From assembly GCA_002786025.1 (NCBI GenBank), contig NHNW01000003.1:930001-994000 (forward strand): a stretch of DNA of 64,000 bases, written 5' to 3'. Both the position numbers and the translations under genes were made by a program. The stretch comes from Zasmidium citrigriseum (taxonomy: Eukaryota; Ascomycota; Dothideomycetes; Mycosphaerellales; Mycosphaerellaceae). Positions within the stretch are counted from its first letter, which is position 1; the number at the start of each line of letters is the position of its first letter. Below the pieces are notes generated by a model. That model was not told where the DNA came from, did not search any database, and saw nothing but the letters and a program-made list of their open reading frames with translations. Positions 32,514 through 42,036 of this stretch are shown here, in pieces.

Positions 32514-34164
32514 ATGCGTCAGCGAATCACCTATCTGCTGCCTGAGGGCACTGGTGTCGACCCAGCTGGTATTAAAGTCACGGACAATGAGCTCGATTTT
32601 GATCAAGTCGAAGCAGCAGCGGAAGAGAGGCGAATTACCATTGGCTTGAAGCAGCTGCCACAGGAGGTATTTTCACGCACCTCTTCGCAATTGTCATCGT
32701 CCGAAAGGCAATGAATTGTTTTTAATTCCTCTAACAGATTCAAGAGTTCTTGAGGGACTTTCATGAGCTGCATATCCGAATCGCCTCGGCCCTGAATCAT
32801 CCCACGTTCTCACCTGCCGTCTCTCGACTGCCACCTGGCCTTCACGCCTTCTTTACACCAAGAAATGCCAACGCCGACACCGGATTATGTGATGGTCTGA
32901 AGCAGATTCTAGGCGATGGTGTAAAATGTTCGAATTCGTCAGACTCGTTCAGTAGGCCGCCAATTCTCTCTGAGCGATTCGCCGCTTCGTCCAGCTATCA
33001 GTTCTACAACTCACCGTTCGACATCGTTGTGGCATCCGAGGTCGTCAGATCGGGAATCTGCACGAAGCTGAAGGATGACGATTCTGTCAAGCCTCTCTGC
33101 AGCATACTTGCCGAGACTGACTCTGCAGTCCACGTTGATTACGACTTCGATGTCATCAGCCATGCAGTAACGATCACTATCCTATGGCCTCCTGTCAATC
33201 GACGAGGGAAGGCAAGATCGAGGATTGCAGCAAAGAAGCTTGATCCCGAGGATCGACTCGAAGTCGGCATTCTGTCGCCGGAGAAGGCGGAAGAGCCAGA
33301 GGAATTGTCAATGGGAGGCTATCTCACTGTTCTAGGCGATGACGACAAGCCCAGTAAGTCCTAAGCACATACTCCATTAAGATTGCGCTAACAAGCTCAG
33401 ATCCCACAATGTTCTCTTTCCCGGCCCGCCATCATCCTCTACCCTCCACGGACACAACGACATATGCCGCAACCTTTCAACCCCCTATGGGCCTGCATCC
33501 AAAACTAACCCTCTCACTCCCGATCTCCACCCTCCAGCCACCAAAAGACTCCTGCGCCCTCCACACCTACTGGACCCTACCGTCGACCCTCTTCATAGAC
33601 CGCTACCAACTCTCCGACCCGCTCCTCCTAAGCTCCCTAAATCTAATCTCCCTCCGCTCTCTTTCTGGTGCCCAAGATCTCGAAGCCCCGGACTGGGCCC
33701 TCTCAACATCCTGGGGTTCGGCCGCCTTATTTGAGCTCGCCCATCCAAATGCCACCCACCTTACCGAACCCTTGTGGAACATCACCATACCCACGCACCT
33801 CCGCTACCACAAATCAAACTTCTCCATCGACGGCAGAACGCCCCTTGCGGTTCCCTGGCCAGTGGTCTTCTGGGCGTGTGAAGCGGAAGAGGGCTTGAAG
33901 ATGAGCACAAATCCTTTCGATCGAGTGAACTTGGGGTATGATGGGTTGTTTGGGCCCAAGACGATGTTTTATCATGTGCCGCTGAGGGCGAATGTTGATA
34001 AGCTTGTGGAGTTGGTGTGGGTGCCGACGCTGGATACAGGAAATCAGGCATGGGTTGGTGTTGGGACTGTCTTGGCCGTGCTACTTGGGTTTGGATGGGT
34101 ATGTTGGAGGTTGTTGAGAGGGAGTGGCGTGGCCACACCGGAAGGTGACAAGAAGAGGAAATGA
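32514..34164 (+). CDS. pbn1: PBN1/PIG-X, subunit of GPI mannosyltransferase I
   Basis: Exons 32514-32666, 32738-33353 and 33401-34164 give 510 aa. PBN1 partners Gpi14/PIG-M in the ER, stabilising the enzyme that adds the first mannose to GPI anchors. The protein opens MRQRITYLLPEGTGVD, as fungal PBN1 proteins do. A conserved C-terminal lumenal domain follows: FPARHHPLP, LHTYWTLPSTLFIDRYQLSD and a C-terminal helix (WVGVGTVLAVLLGFGWVCW) with a short basic cytosolic tail (KKRK). The start ATG at 32514 is preceded by CCAACA. Assignment is by conserved motifs. Confidence 0.85.
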
Positions 34165-34478
34165 GAGCATACGCTTTCTCCGAACAGGAGCATACTACTA
34201 AGCTTTCAACGGGCTTGCTAGCCTATTGGACACTAGAGATAAGTCAGGGAAAGACGAGGAATATCTTCCACGTTCGACAGGATACCAATTGTAGATCAGG
34301 GCAATGGAACTGAAAGGGACACCAGAGCTTGCATTAGCTATATACGGTGTCATTACAGCAGCACAAGACCAGATCATTGATCTCCATGACCTCATCTCCA
34401 TCGCAGCCAATCAACAGCAGATCGATAGGCCTTTCTCATCGTCATGGCACAAGAGATTCAAAATGTGTAAGAATCCCA
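34165..34478. other. convergent intergenic region
   Basis: Between the ends of PBN1 and the UBA-like gene, which point towards each other. No gene is supported. Confidence 0.35.
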
Positions 34479-37424
34479 CTACATATCCTCGTCCTCATCA
34501 TCGTCCTCATCTCCCACATTCTTCACCGTAGTATCCCACGGCACGTCACCAGCCCGAACCTCAATGCACGTCAGGTAAGTCAGCTTGTCCCTATCCTCGT
34601 ATTTCAGCTTCGACACGAGCAACGGTTCGACCAGCTCAGAAGCACGCGTCTTGAGATTCTTGAGCCAGGAACGGAAGTTGGACTCGTCAGCCGGGGCGAC
34701 CGACACAGCTTTGCGGCTCGTGTCGTCACCGCTCTTGTTCAGCAGCAAGTCAACGGGAAGGTAAGAGTCTCCGCCTTGTTTGAGGACTCGGTGGAAGCCG
34801 GCCAAAGTGAGGCACTCTGCGCCTGGTCGATTGCAGATGTCGCGGTTGGTGGGCGTGGGATGTCCGGAGTCCAGGTGCTCCAGGTGACGAGCTATCCAGT
34901 CGCGGAAGATGCTGATAACGGCGAATCTTGCTGGAGTATCGCGGCGGGTGACGGAGGCCATGGCAGCTTTGTTGTGCGACTGAAATGTCTCAGTCGTCAA
35001 GGACATGCAGATGAGCTTGCGTTCGATATCGTGACGTTTCAGGCGCAGCTCGAGTGCCTTCTGCTCAATGGCTATCATGACCGGCAATGGAACTTGCTTC
35101 ATGGGGACGCTCCACGGCCAGTCTGGACGCTGTCCCGCGATGTGGATGAAAGCTTCTTGGTAGATGTGATCTTCCTTGAGATCCATCGCGATGAGCAGCC
35201 ATCGTGCTGCCTGCTTCTCGATAGAAGCGTAGAGCTTCTGATTGCGCATGAAGCTGTTGAATGGCCCGGCAAGCTCGCTAGAGACGCGAGAAGCAGCATC
35301 ATTGGCGCCGGCGATCCGAGCGACAAGCTCGATCTTGTCGAGAGCGGAATCGATGTCAGTCTGCGAGATACCGAAGGTCGCTTTGTCGAAGCGGCCGATG
35401 ATGCGGATGAATATTTCGTAGGCGGCCAGCCAATCCACCGCCTTTACTAAAGGTGCATCGGGCTGTGGGCACTCTTCTGCCGGAGGTGCAACTCCGATTT
35501 CTGCATCGCCTTCCTCCGACTTGATCTTCTCTGTTGCGGCTTCAGGCTCTTCCTCTGGCGGAGGAGCAACTGGTTCTTCCTTGGGCGAGTTTGGATAGAT
35601 GTAGGAGTCATCCTCACAATCAGCACGCATGATGCCGAGCTCCTTTCGCTGAAGCAGCGGCATCTCACCGTCTTTCGAAGGCTTCTGCAAGATGTACAAG
35701 TACTTGACGCCATGCGAGCTGGTTGATGCCGGTGGATTGGTCATCAGCTCATTCTTGAATGTAGGCGAAGCTTTCGCGACATCTTCTGATCGAAGTCGAT
35801 AGGTCTTGCTGAGGTCGTACACATCAGGCACCATGACAACATCGCCGCCTGTCTGGATTCTTTTCGGTCTGGCATTCTCGAGAGCTTCGTCCAGTAGTGT
35901 AGACGGCTTCGACCCCATGGTCGCGACCTCCTCAGAGGCGCTGACAGGAGGTGCAGGGAGTTTGCCCATCATGTACATATGAATTGCTTCGGGAAGAACA
36001 CCGTTTGCACGGGCCAAGTACTGGCTCGCCTCTTCTTCAGTAGCTCTGGTAGCTGCAACAAAGATCTGAAGGGATTGCGCCGTTGCTGGATCCACGGATG
36101 CCGCCGGGTCGATCTCTCTCTTGGATCCCGGCGAAGGGTCTGTAGAGCCCGGTGCTGGACTGCGTGTGACATGAGAGGCACTGTCGGGCCCGTCTTTCTG
36201 GTGCTGGGCTGGGTCATTGTCCTCTACATCTGGCTTCGCAGCAGCGACCTGAGCTTCTTGGCTCTTATCCGCGCTGTTACGAGCTCGGCTGGACTCTGAA
36301 GTCTGCGTCGTGCGTTGCGCTTCGGCAGTCTCCAAGTGCTCATCCTGACGTCCTGGAGTGGAAGCCTTCGAATCCGCCTTTGGCTTCGTGGCGGTGATGT
36401 GTTTGAGTTCTCCCTCCTGGTCATCTTGATCACCATCACGAGCCTGTGAGCGCTGTGTCTTCGTGTAATGCTGGAACTCCGTTGCTCGGTCACCATCGTC
36501 CTTGGAAGTATCGCTGGGGTTCGATTCGTTCTCGCTGTTCTCCCCGTTGTGCTCTGTTGGCTGGAAAGTATTGCCAGATGATTCGTTGGCAGCTCGTTGC
36601 TCATTCTTGGTGAGAGGCGTGGAGGAAGCGTCATTGGCCTCCACATCTGAGCGAAAAGCTTCAGACACGGGACTTGCGCTCGGGCGGAACCAACTGGTGT
36701 TGTCGGCCATGATGAGGTCTTCGCGGTTATCAGGTGTGTCTTTGTCGATGATGCCTGGCCGCTTGAGCGAAGAGCAAGGCGAAGTTGGGGTTGCTTGAGA
36801 CTGATGCACGTGTGGCAAGTGAGAGTGCTTTCCTTGCGATGCATGTGCTTTGTCCTCAGTCAAACCGGCCCCAAGTTTCACATGCTCTTGGTCGTTTCTG
36901 CCTGGCGCCACTGTATCGTCTCGCTCTGATCCTTGGGAACGCTTTGCCGAAGGACCAAAGAGCTGCCCTTCCTTTTCGAAGAACGCCTCAAGCTCCTGCA
37001 CGAATACAGTCATCTCCACATCGTCCTCGATGACGTGCCCCCAGGGTACGACATCCAGGCTCTCGTTACTGTGCACGACGCTCGGCACGGATCGGTGCCA
37101 TGCCACATAGAGTCGAGCACAGTACTTGTAGACGTCCTCGTCGCGATCCGTGTCTTCGTCGCGGTCTGTGTCTTCGTCGTCGGTGTCTTCCTGAGATCTG
37201 AACTGGTCTTTCTTGAGCTGAGGTAAGGCCTGGCTTAGGCTTTCCAAGAAGGAAAGGCGTGTTGCTATGAGTTCTTCTTGAATTTGCTCTCGCTTGGTAG
37301 CTCCCGCCTCGTGGAGAAGTTTCAGCAAGATGCATCTCCGCTCTTTTCGATGGGCCAGGTCGTTGATGTCCCAGTTCTCGATGTGATCCGCCGTGATGGC
37401 CGTGAGGTCGTCTGCCAACGCCAT
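34479..37424 (-). CDS. large acidic protein with a UBA-like segment
   Basis: A single coding exon from ATG at 37424, 981 aa. An intron at 37486-37565 (GTGAGT…CCTCAG) sits upstream with no coding ATG before it, so it probably splits the 5' UTR. The N-terminal third contains the acidic repeat DTDRDEDTDRDED. The middle is disordered and Ser/Thr/Asp-rich. A UBA-like helix pair follows (ATRATEEEASQYLARANGVLPEAIHMYM). The C-terminal half is structured, with KYLYILQKP, DCEDDSYIYPNSP and a fungal-specific region of helices ending in an acidic tail. It may bind ubiquitin; function unknown. The 37.6-kb minisatellite lies in its promoter or 5' UTR. Confidence 0.75.
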   Translation of the reverse strand: MALADDLTAITADHIENWDINDLAHRKERRCILLKLLHEAGATKREQIQEELIATRLSFLESLSQALPQLKKDQFRSQEDTDDEDTDRDEDTDRDEDVYKYCARLYVAWHRSVPSVVHSNESLDVVPWGHVIEDDVEMTVFVQELEAFFEKEGQLFGPSAKRSQGSERDDTVAPGRNDQEHVKLGAGLTEDKAHASQGKHSHLPHVHQSQATPTSPCSSLKRPGIIDKDTPDNREDLIMADNTSWFRPSASPVSEAFRSDVEANDASSTPLTKNEQRAANESSGNTFQPTEHNGENSENESNPSDTSKDDGDRATEFQHYTKTQRSQARDGDQDDQEGELKHITATKPKADSKASTPGRQDEHLETAEAQRTTQTSESSRARNSADKSQEAQVAAAKPDVEDNDPAQHQKDGPDSASHVTRSPAPGSTDPSPGSKREIDPAASVDPATAQSLQIFVAATRATEEEASQYLARANGVLPEAIHMYMMGKLPAPPVSASEEVATMGSKPSTLLDEALENARPKRIQTGGDVVMVPDVYDLSKTYRLRSEDVAKASPTFKNELMTNPPASTSSHGVKYLYILQKPSKDGEMPLLQRKELGIMRADCEDDSYIYPNSPKEEPVAPPPEEEPEAATEKIKSEEGDAEIGVAPPAEECPQPDAPLVKAVDWLAAYEIFIRIIGRFDKATFGISQTDIDSALDKIELVARIAGANDAASRVSSELAGPFNSFMRNQKLYASIEKQAARWLLIAMDLKEDHIYQEAFIHIAGQRPDWPWSVPMKQVPLPVMIAIEQKALELRLKRHDIERKLICMSLTTETFQSHNKAAMASVTRRDTPARFAVISIFRDWIARHLEHLDSGHPTPTNRDICNRPGAECLTLAGFHRVLKQGGDSYLPVDLLLNKSGDDTSRKAVSVAPADESNFRSWLKNLKTRASELVEPLLVSKLKYEDRDKLTYLTCIEVRAGDVPWDTTVKNVGDEDDDEDEDM

Positions 37425-37570
37425 GGCGTACGTAGGTGTGCGGCCGTCGATGTCAAGTGTCGGATCTCCAAGGCTTGGTGCCACTCTGAGGTCAGTAAGT
37501 GTGATGTAAGTGGTTGACAGAAGGTCCAGCGATTGAGAGATTTTAAGAGCTTGGTGCGCACTCACCAAAT

Positions 37571-37855
37571 TGAAGTGAGGGCACTCTCAGTCAGTAAGAG
37601 ACACGTGAAGTGAGGACAGCCTCAGTCAGTAAGACGTGAATTGAGGGCACCCTCAGTCAGTAAGAGACGCGTGAAGTGAGGACAGCGTCAGTCAGTAAGA
37701 CGTGAATTGAGGGCACCCTCAGTCAGTAAGAGACGCGTGAAGTGGGGACAGCCTCAGTCAGTAAGATGTGAAGTGTGGGCAGCCTCAGTCAGTAGGAGAC
37801 GCGTGAAGTGAGGGCACTCTCAGTCGAAGAGCGTGAAGTAAGTGCAAGTGCAGTC
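37571..37855. repeat. minisatellite with alternating half-units
   Basis: About nine half-units of 28-34 bp share CAGTCAGTAAGA and GTGAAGTGAGGGCA-like segments. Two versions alternate: one with GAGACGCGTGAAGTGAGGACAG and one with CGTGAATTGAGGGCACC. Alternation gives a higher-order period of about 62 bp. The array directly adjoins the 5' splice site of the leader intron of the UBA-like gene, so it is probably transcribed. Confidence 0.85.
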
Positions 37856-38048
37856 ATATGATGACAACTAAGTCAGTTGTCAATATATGTCCTCTTCTTG
37901 AATATCATCTGACTGCTGCTATTCGTACCGTGCTTCAGGCTCGCTCTGCGAAGCCACAAGTGCCATTGCTTATCTCCGCTTCGTTCGTCTCATGATCTAC
38001 AATCCCTATTCCTGCTATTTGCGTCTATTTGCTTGGACCAGTCTTCCA

Positions 38049-39371
38049 TTAGAATCGTATCTCGTAGCTGCCCGCCCTGGTCATATACCGCACCCACTTC
38101 ACGCTGGAGTAGTTGCTCTTCTCAAACACCTTAAGATATCGAACAAGCAGACCAGAACTGGTAAACATCAGGAGGCTGAATTGCATACTGAGAGGCGGTC
38201 GACTCCAGGCTTTGTGGGTCGTCATGGCGCTCAGGTCTGCTTCTGCGGACAGCACAAACTCGCTCTGTCCCGTGAATCTCGCAATCTTCCACTCGATAAC
38301 GTTCTCACTAGGAACGTATTTCGCCTTGCCTTGGCTCGTGCGATGCGTGGTGTTGGCCGTGTTCAGTGGAGTTGGTATTCGAACTACCACGTTGGTTGCG
38401 AAAAGTTTGCTTCCGTAATTGGAGCGGATGGCGATCGAGTACTCGACTTTTGATCGGCCGATTTCGTTGACGATGGCGTGGACTTTGAATGGAAGGTTGA
38501 CGTTTTCGGAGCATCGGTAGGTCATGAGTTGGAAAGATCCATCGGGGGGGATGAAGGAGATTGTTCGGTCGGTGGTGAAGGAGCTGAGTTTGACGCATTG
38601 GTGGAGCGACACATCCTCCAGTGTGACACTTCCGGCGGCTGCTTTCGTGGCCTTGTTGCCAGATAGGTTTCCAGTAGGTCCTGCAGCATCCAGTCCACCT
38701 GAATGGCTTCCCAGTGTGAGCGCATCATTGAGTCCAAATTTGCATTCTGGGGTGCCAGAGAGATATGCCCGCATTTCTATCGCCCCGTTGACATCTGCCC
38801 GCAGTACTGTCCCAGATGCAGAGACCAGCAGGTTGACATCCTCAATGACATCCACGAAAGCCTCGTTCTTTCGGTACTTGATGTTGTCCCGCCTCCAACT
38901 TAGCGCTCCAGTCGCCTGCATCGTGATCCTGCTGCTGTCCTCCAATGCCCGCTCGCTCTTGACACCTTCCGTCGTGATGTACATCTTCAGTGTCTCAGTC
39001 TCGGTGTTTTGCGGATATCCAAAGTCGAGGATCTCGTCTAGGAGCTCGTAGACCATAACAAAGTTGCTCTTGACGGCCTCCTCATCGAATCGTCCAAAGT
39101 AGCTCTTGCCCAGCTGGACCAGCTTGTACAAGAACTCGAAGACCAGCGCGCTGTTGACATTGCCCTTGCTGACGCCGACGACGTAGATGTTCTCGCTCTT
39201 GATATGGCTGAATGTGGTGCTTCCCAGGGTAAGAATGGGCGATCGGATCTGTGGGTTGCTGATGACTTGTATGCGGAATACGTCGGCCAGTCGTGGGCGC
39301 ATGTCCTGGCGAAAGGCCCGTAGGATGAGCAATTCACCCTTCTGGTTGAACAAGAGCACCCCAGACAGCAT
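38049..39371 (-). CDS. apm4: AP-2 complex subunit mu
   Basis: A single exon of 440 aa. It is the medium chain of the clathrin adaptor AP-2, which binds YxxPhi cargo signals and PI(4,5)P2 at the plasma membrane. The longin-like N-terminal domain (MLSGVLLFNQKGELLILRAF, SHIKSENIYVVGV) is followed by the linker and the mu homology domain (LSWRRDNIKYRKNEAFVDVIEDVN…), ending EIRF. The length is normal and no intron is needed. The start codon lies only 15 nt downstream of the stop codon of the small membrane-protein ORF on the same strand. That leaves no room for a separate promoter outside that ORF. Confidence 0.95.
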   Translation of the reverse strand: MLSGVLLFNQKGELLILRAFRQDMRPRLADVFRIQVISNPQIRSPILTLGSTTFSHIKSENIYVVGVSKGNVNSALVFEFLYKLVQLGKSYFGRFDEEAVKSNFVMVYELLDEILDFGYPQNTETETLKMYITTEGVKSERALEDSSRITMQATGALSWRRDNIKYRKNEAFVDVIEDVNLLVSASGTVLRADVNGAIEMRAYLSGTPECKFGLNDALTLGSHSGGLDAAGPTGNLSGNKATKAAAGSVTLEDVSLHQCVKLSSFTTDRTISFIPPDGSFQLMTYRCSENVNLPFKVHAIVNEIGRSKVEYSIAIRSNYGSKLFATNVVVRIPTPLNTANTTHRTSQGKAKYVPSENVIEWKIARFTGQSEFVLSAEADLSAMTTHKAWSRPPLSMQFSLLMFTSSGLLVRYLKVFEKSNYSSVKWVRYMTRAGSYEIRF

Positions 39372-39386
39372 CTTGGCGGCCTTTCT

Positions 39387-39731
39387 TCAGGCAGGGAAGT
39401 AGAGCAGGAGCCCCACCACCACCAGGAGCAGCAGCGAGAGGACGCCTAAGGCCGCCCACACACGGAGCGGGACGGCGGCGAGCGCGGGCGGAAGGCGGGC
39501 TTGGAGGTTGTACGCCTTCACCTCTAAGCGGTTGACGACTGCGCGACGGTAGGCGTACCACTGATGGGTGACTCCGCGGGAGGGGAGGAGGCGGTCGGCG
39601 ACGGGGCCGGTGACCTTGTCGAGGACTTCGGCGACGGCGAAGCCCCAGCGGCCTATGCGTTCGATGTGCGGTGCGAGGAAGTCGAGGAGAGCGTCCCAGC
39701 GGTCGTTGAGAGCCTCCCAGGCGCGGTTCAT
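39387..39731 (-). CDS. small tail-anchored membrane protein, family member next to AP-2 mu
   Basis: The ATG is at 39731; one exon of 114 aa. The N-terminal part (MNRAWEALNDRWDALLDFLAPHIERI) and VLDKVTGPVADRLL are amphipathic. The family signature LEVKAYNLQARLP is followed by one C-terminal hydrophobic helix (AALGVLSLLLLVVVGLLLYF). It shares the signature and anchor with the 26.7-kb member and the first half with the broken 31.6-kb copy. Both conserved 5' flanks place the ATG at the same spot. It is likely to be transcribed with AP-2 mu, either as an upstream ORF or as an overlapping gene. No known family is recognised. Confidence 0.6.
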   Translation of the reverse strand: MNRAWEALNDRWDALLDFLAPHIERIGRWGFAVAEVLDKVTGPVADRLLPSRGVTHQWYAYRRAVVNRLEVKAYNLQARLPPALAAVPLRVWAALGVLSLLLLVVVGLLLYFPA

Positions 39732-39960
39732 TGTTCGGCTGCTGAGTCATCAGTGTCAGCACATGTACATCTATCTCCGCCACAACGACGGCTGCTGAGC
39801 CGCTCGACATACCCTTCGCTGGTGGTGGTGCTGGAGAGAAGAGGAGAAGAGAAGGCAGCAAACAGCGAGAAGGCAGCCCCCCGCAGCTCACTCCATCGTC
39901 AGGCACGCCTCACTTGTACAGTCAGGCGCGGCTCACTTGGACGGTCAGGCACGAAGCGCA
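39732..39960 (-). repeat. 5' part of the small-membrane-protein repeat element
   Basis: On the minus strand this matches 26481-26687. It has short GTGAG.CGYGCCTGAC units, the CTGCCTTCTCGCTGTTTGCTG stretch and CGTTGTGGCGGAGATAGATG before the ATG. A plus-strand ORF runs through it (39564-40046) and has a counterpart opposite the 26-kb copy. Confidence 0.75.
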
Positions 39961-40092
39961 ATGCGCTCTCTCCCAACGAGCACACGACTCCGAGCTACCA
40001 AAGAGCTCGTTGGACCCCTGGCCGCCAGCGAAGATTTCGAGGATAGCTGAGCACTGGACATCTTCCACTCTACCTTGAACGACGAGGCCACC

Positions 40093-41766
40093 ATGCCGAA
40101 GAGGCGCAAGGATGCCAACGACGATGAAGACGTCGATCTCACGCCTCGCAAGTCTCGCCGAGCCACCAAGGACGGCTCCAACACCCCGAGCCCAGCAGCA
40201 ACTCCGTCGAGATCGATCTTGAAGAATACCCCAAGCAAGGCGACCCCGAGCTCCCTCAGAAAAGTTCTATTCTCTACCCCTCAAGACAAGAATGAGAATA
40301 CGCCAACAGCCGCCTGTAATGACCGTTCTGCTCGTAGGAAGAGCCAACGCGCGTTACAGAAGCAGCTTGCAGATATCGCAGAGAGCGATGAAGAGCAGGA
40401 CGAACGAGAAGAGGCAATTGCCCAAGCCATATTGGGCGAGGATGAGGAGGGCGACGATGTTGGGGACCCAATGGACATAGATCCTTCATCTGCTCCAAAC
40501 ACCCCTTCAAAGACCGGGAGAGGACGACCGAAGGGCAAGCGGCGTGAACGAACGCCCAGTCCACCTCCAGAAGATCTTCCACCGCACGAGCTGTACTTCT
40601 TCCAAAACAGAGCCGGGGCCAACAAAACATCGTCGAATACCATGCCATCACACATCTTGCTGAGCCATGAAGACTACTTTGCGCAGATGAGAGACTACAA
40701 AGATCCTCACGAGGCGGACATGGCACGGCTCAAGCAGCTCCACAAACGATCGTTCGATCAGTGGATGTTCGAGCTAGAAGAAGGCTTCAACCTCTGTCTG
40801 TACGGCTACGGCTCCAAACGCAACCCCATCATGGAGTTCGCCGAGCACATGTACATCGAGTCCGAGAACGCACCGAAAATCGTCGTAGTCAATGGCTACA
40901 CACCCGGCCTCACGATTCGAGACATACTCACAACGCTGGCCAGCGTTATACTCCCGAAGACCACGAAGCTCCCGGCACAACCTCTGGCCCTTCTGGATCT
41001 GCTCACACCATCCATCTCGTCGCCAATAACGCTCATAGTCCACTCTCTCGACCACCCAAACCTCCGCAAAGCTCAGTCGCAATCCATATTGGCCTCACTA
41101 GCATCCCACCCACAGATGTCCCTCCTGGCCTCCTGCGACACGCCAAATTTCCCCCTCCTATGGGACATTTCTCTGACCTCCCAACTCAACTTCCTCTACC
41201 ACGACACCACAACATTCGACCCCTATACGGCCGAAATCGAAGTTGTGCAAGATGTCAACGCTCTACTTGGCCGCAGTCGCAGGACTCTAGGGGGCAAAGA
41301 CGGAGTCGGATACGTTCTCAAATCCCTGCCCGAGAACGCGAGGAATCTCTTCCGAATCCTGGTCGCCGAGCAACTTGCTCTTGTGGCAGACGGCGATGAG
41401 GGCTTTGGCGAAGGTCTGGACTCTGACGCGGAAGACGAAGGAATTCTCGGCGTGGAGGACGAGGACGATATTGGAATGGAGCAGGACACGCCTTTGAGGA
41501 GGAAGAGAGGGAGGCCGCCGAAGAAGACACCGAAGAAGAAAGATGTGGCTAAGCCGGTGCAGGCTGTGGGCGTGGAGTATCGCACTCTCTACCACAAAGC
41601 CGTGGAAGAGTTTGTCTGCTCGAGCGAAGTCAATTTCAGGACTTTGTTAAAAGAGTTTCACGATCACCAGATGATTGAATCGAGGAAAGACGCCCTAGGC
41701 ACGGAGAGACTGGTGGTGCCTTTTAGGCGAGAAGAGCTAGAAGCCATTTTAGAAGAACTCGTATGA
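40093..41766 (+). CDS. orc2: origin recognition complex subunit 2
   Basis: A single exon of 557 aa from ATG in a good context (GCCACCATGCC). ORC2 is part of the six-subunit ATPase complex that marks replication origins. A basic, disordered N-terminal region has SP/TP sites (TPRKSRRA, TPSRSILKNTPSK). It is followed by PHELYFFQNR, then the conserved ORC2 core: RSFDQWMFELEEGFNLCLYG and GSKRNPIMEFAEHM, which replaces a Walker A as in other ORC2 proteins. The C terminus has a winged-helix-like end (YRTLYHKAVEEF…REELEAIL). An acidic loop and an AT-hook-like GRPPKKTPKK lie before that. The repeat element and AP-2 mu lie just upstream, divergent. Confidence 0.93.
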   Translation: MPKRRKDANDDEDVDLTPRKSRRATKDGSNTPSPAATPSRSILKNTPSKATPSSLRKVLFSTPQDKNENTPTAACNDRSARRKSQRALQKQLADIAESDEEQDEREEAIAQAILGEDEEGDDVGDPMDIDPSSAPNTPSKTGRGRPKGKRRERTPSPPPEDLPPHELYFFQNRAGANKTSSNTMPSHILLSHEDYFAQMRDYKDPHEADMARLKQLHKRSFDQWMFELEEGFNLCLYGYGSKRNPIMEFAEHMYIESENAPKIVVVNGYTPGLTIRDILTTLASVILPKTTKLPAQPLALLDLLTPSISSPITLIVHSLDHPNLRKAQSQSILASLASHPQMSLLASCDTPNFPLLWDISLTSQLNFLYHDTTTFDPYTAEIEVVQDVNALLGRSRRTLGGKDGVGYVLKSLPENARNLFRILVAEQLALVADGDEGFGEGLDSDAEDEGILGVEDEDDIGMEQDTPLRRKRGRPPKKTPKKKDVAKPVQAVGVEYRTLYHKAVEEFVCSSEVNFRTLLKEFHDHQMIESRKDALGTERLVVPFRREELEAILEELV

Positions 41767-42036
41767 AGCAGGTCAGTACAATTGACAGACAATCTACATC
41801 TTCAATACGCTTCACAGCCGCAGGACCTGAAGTTTCGTGTCATGTGGTTTCATTCAGGAGAGAGAAGTTGGAACTGACTCTAGAGGACTTTGTATAAACA
41901 CTATGCGCAAGAGGTTCAATGCCTCTGCGAGTAAAAGGGTCTCGCGGTGAGGCGATAACGAATCATCTGACCAACGCCTTTGCTATGCTCATTTTTCCCA
42001 AAGTCTGAAAACCAGGTCTGCATGAGGTGTTTCGAT

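Noticed and set aside
34347..35450. 367-codon plus-strand ORF
   Set aside because: Exactly antisense to the UBA-like gene, which has the coherent protein. No motif in the antisense frame.
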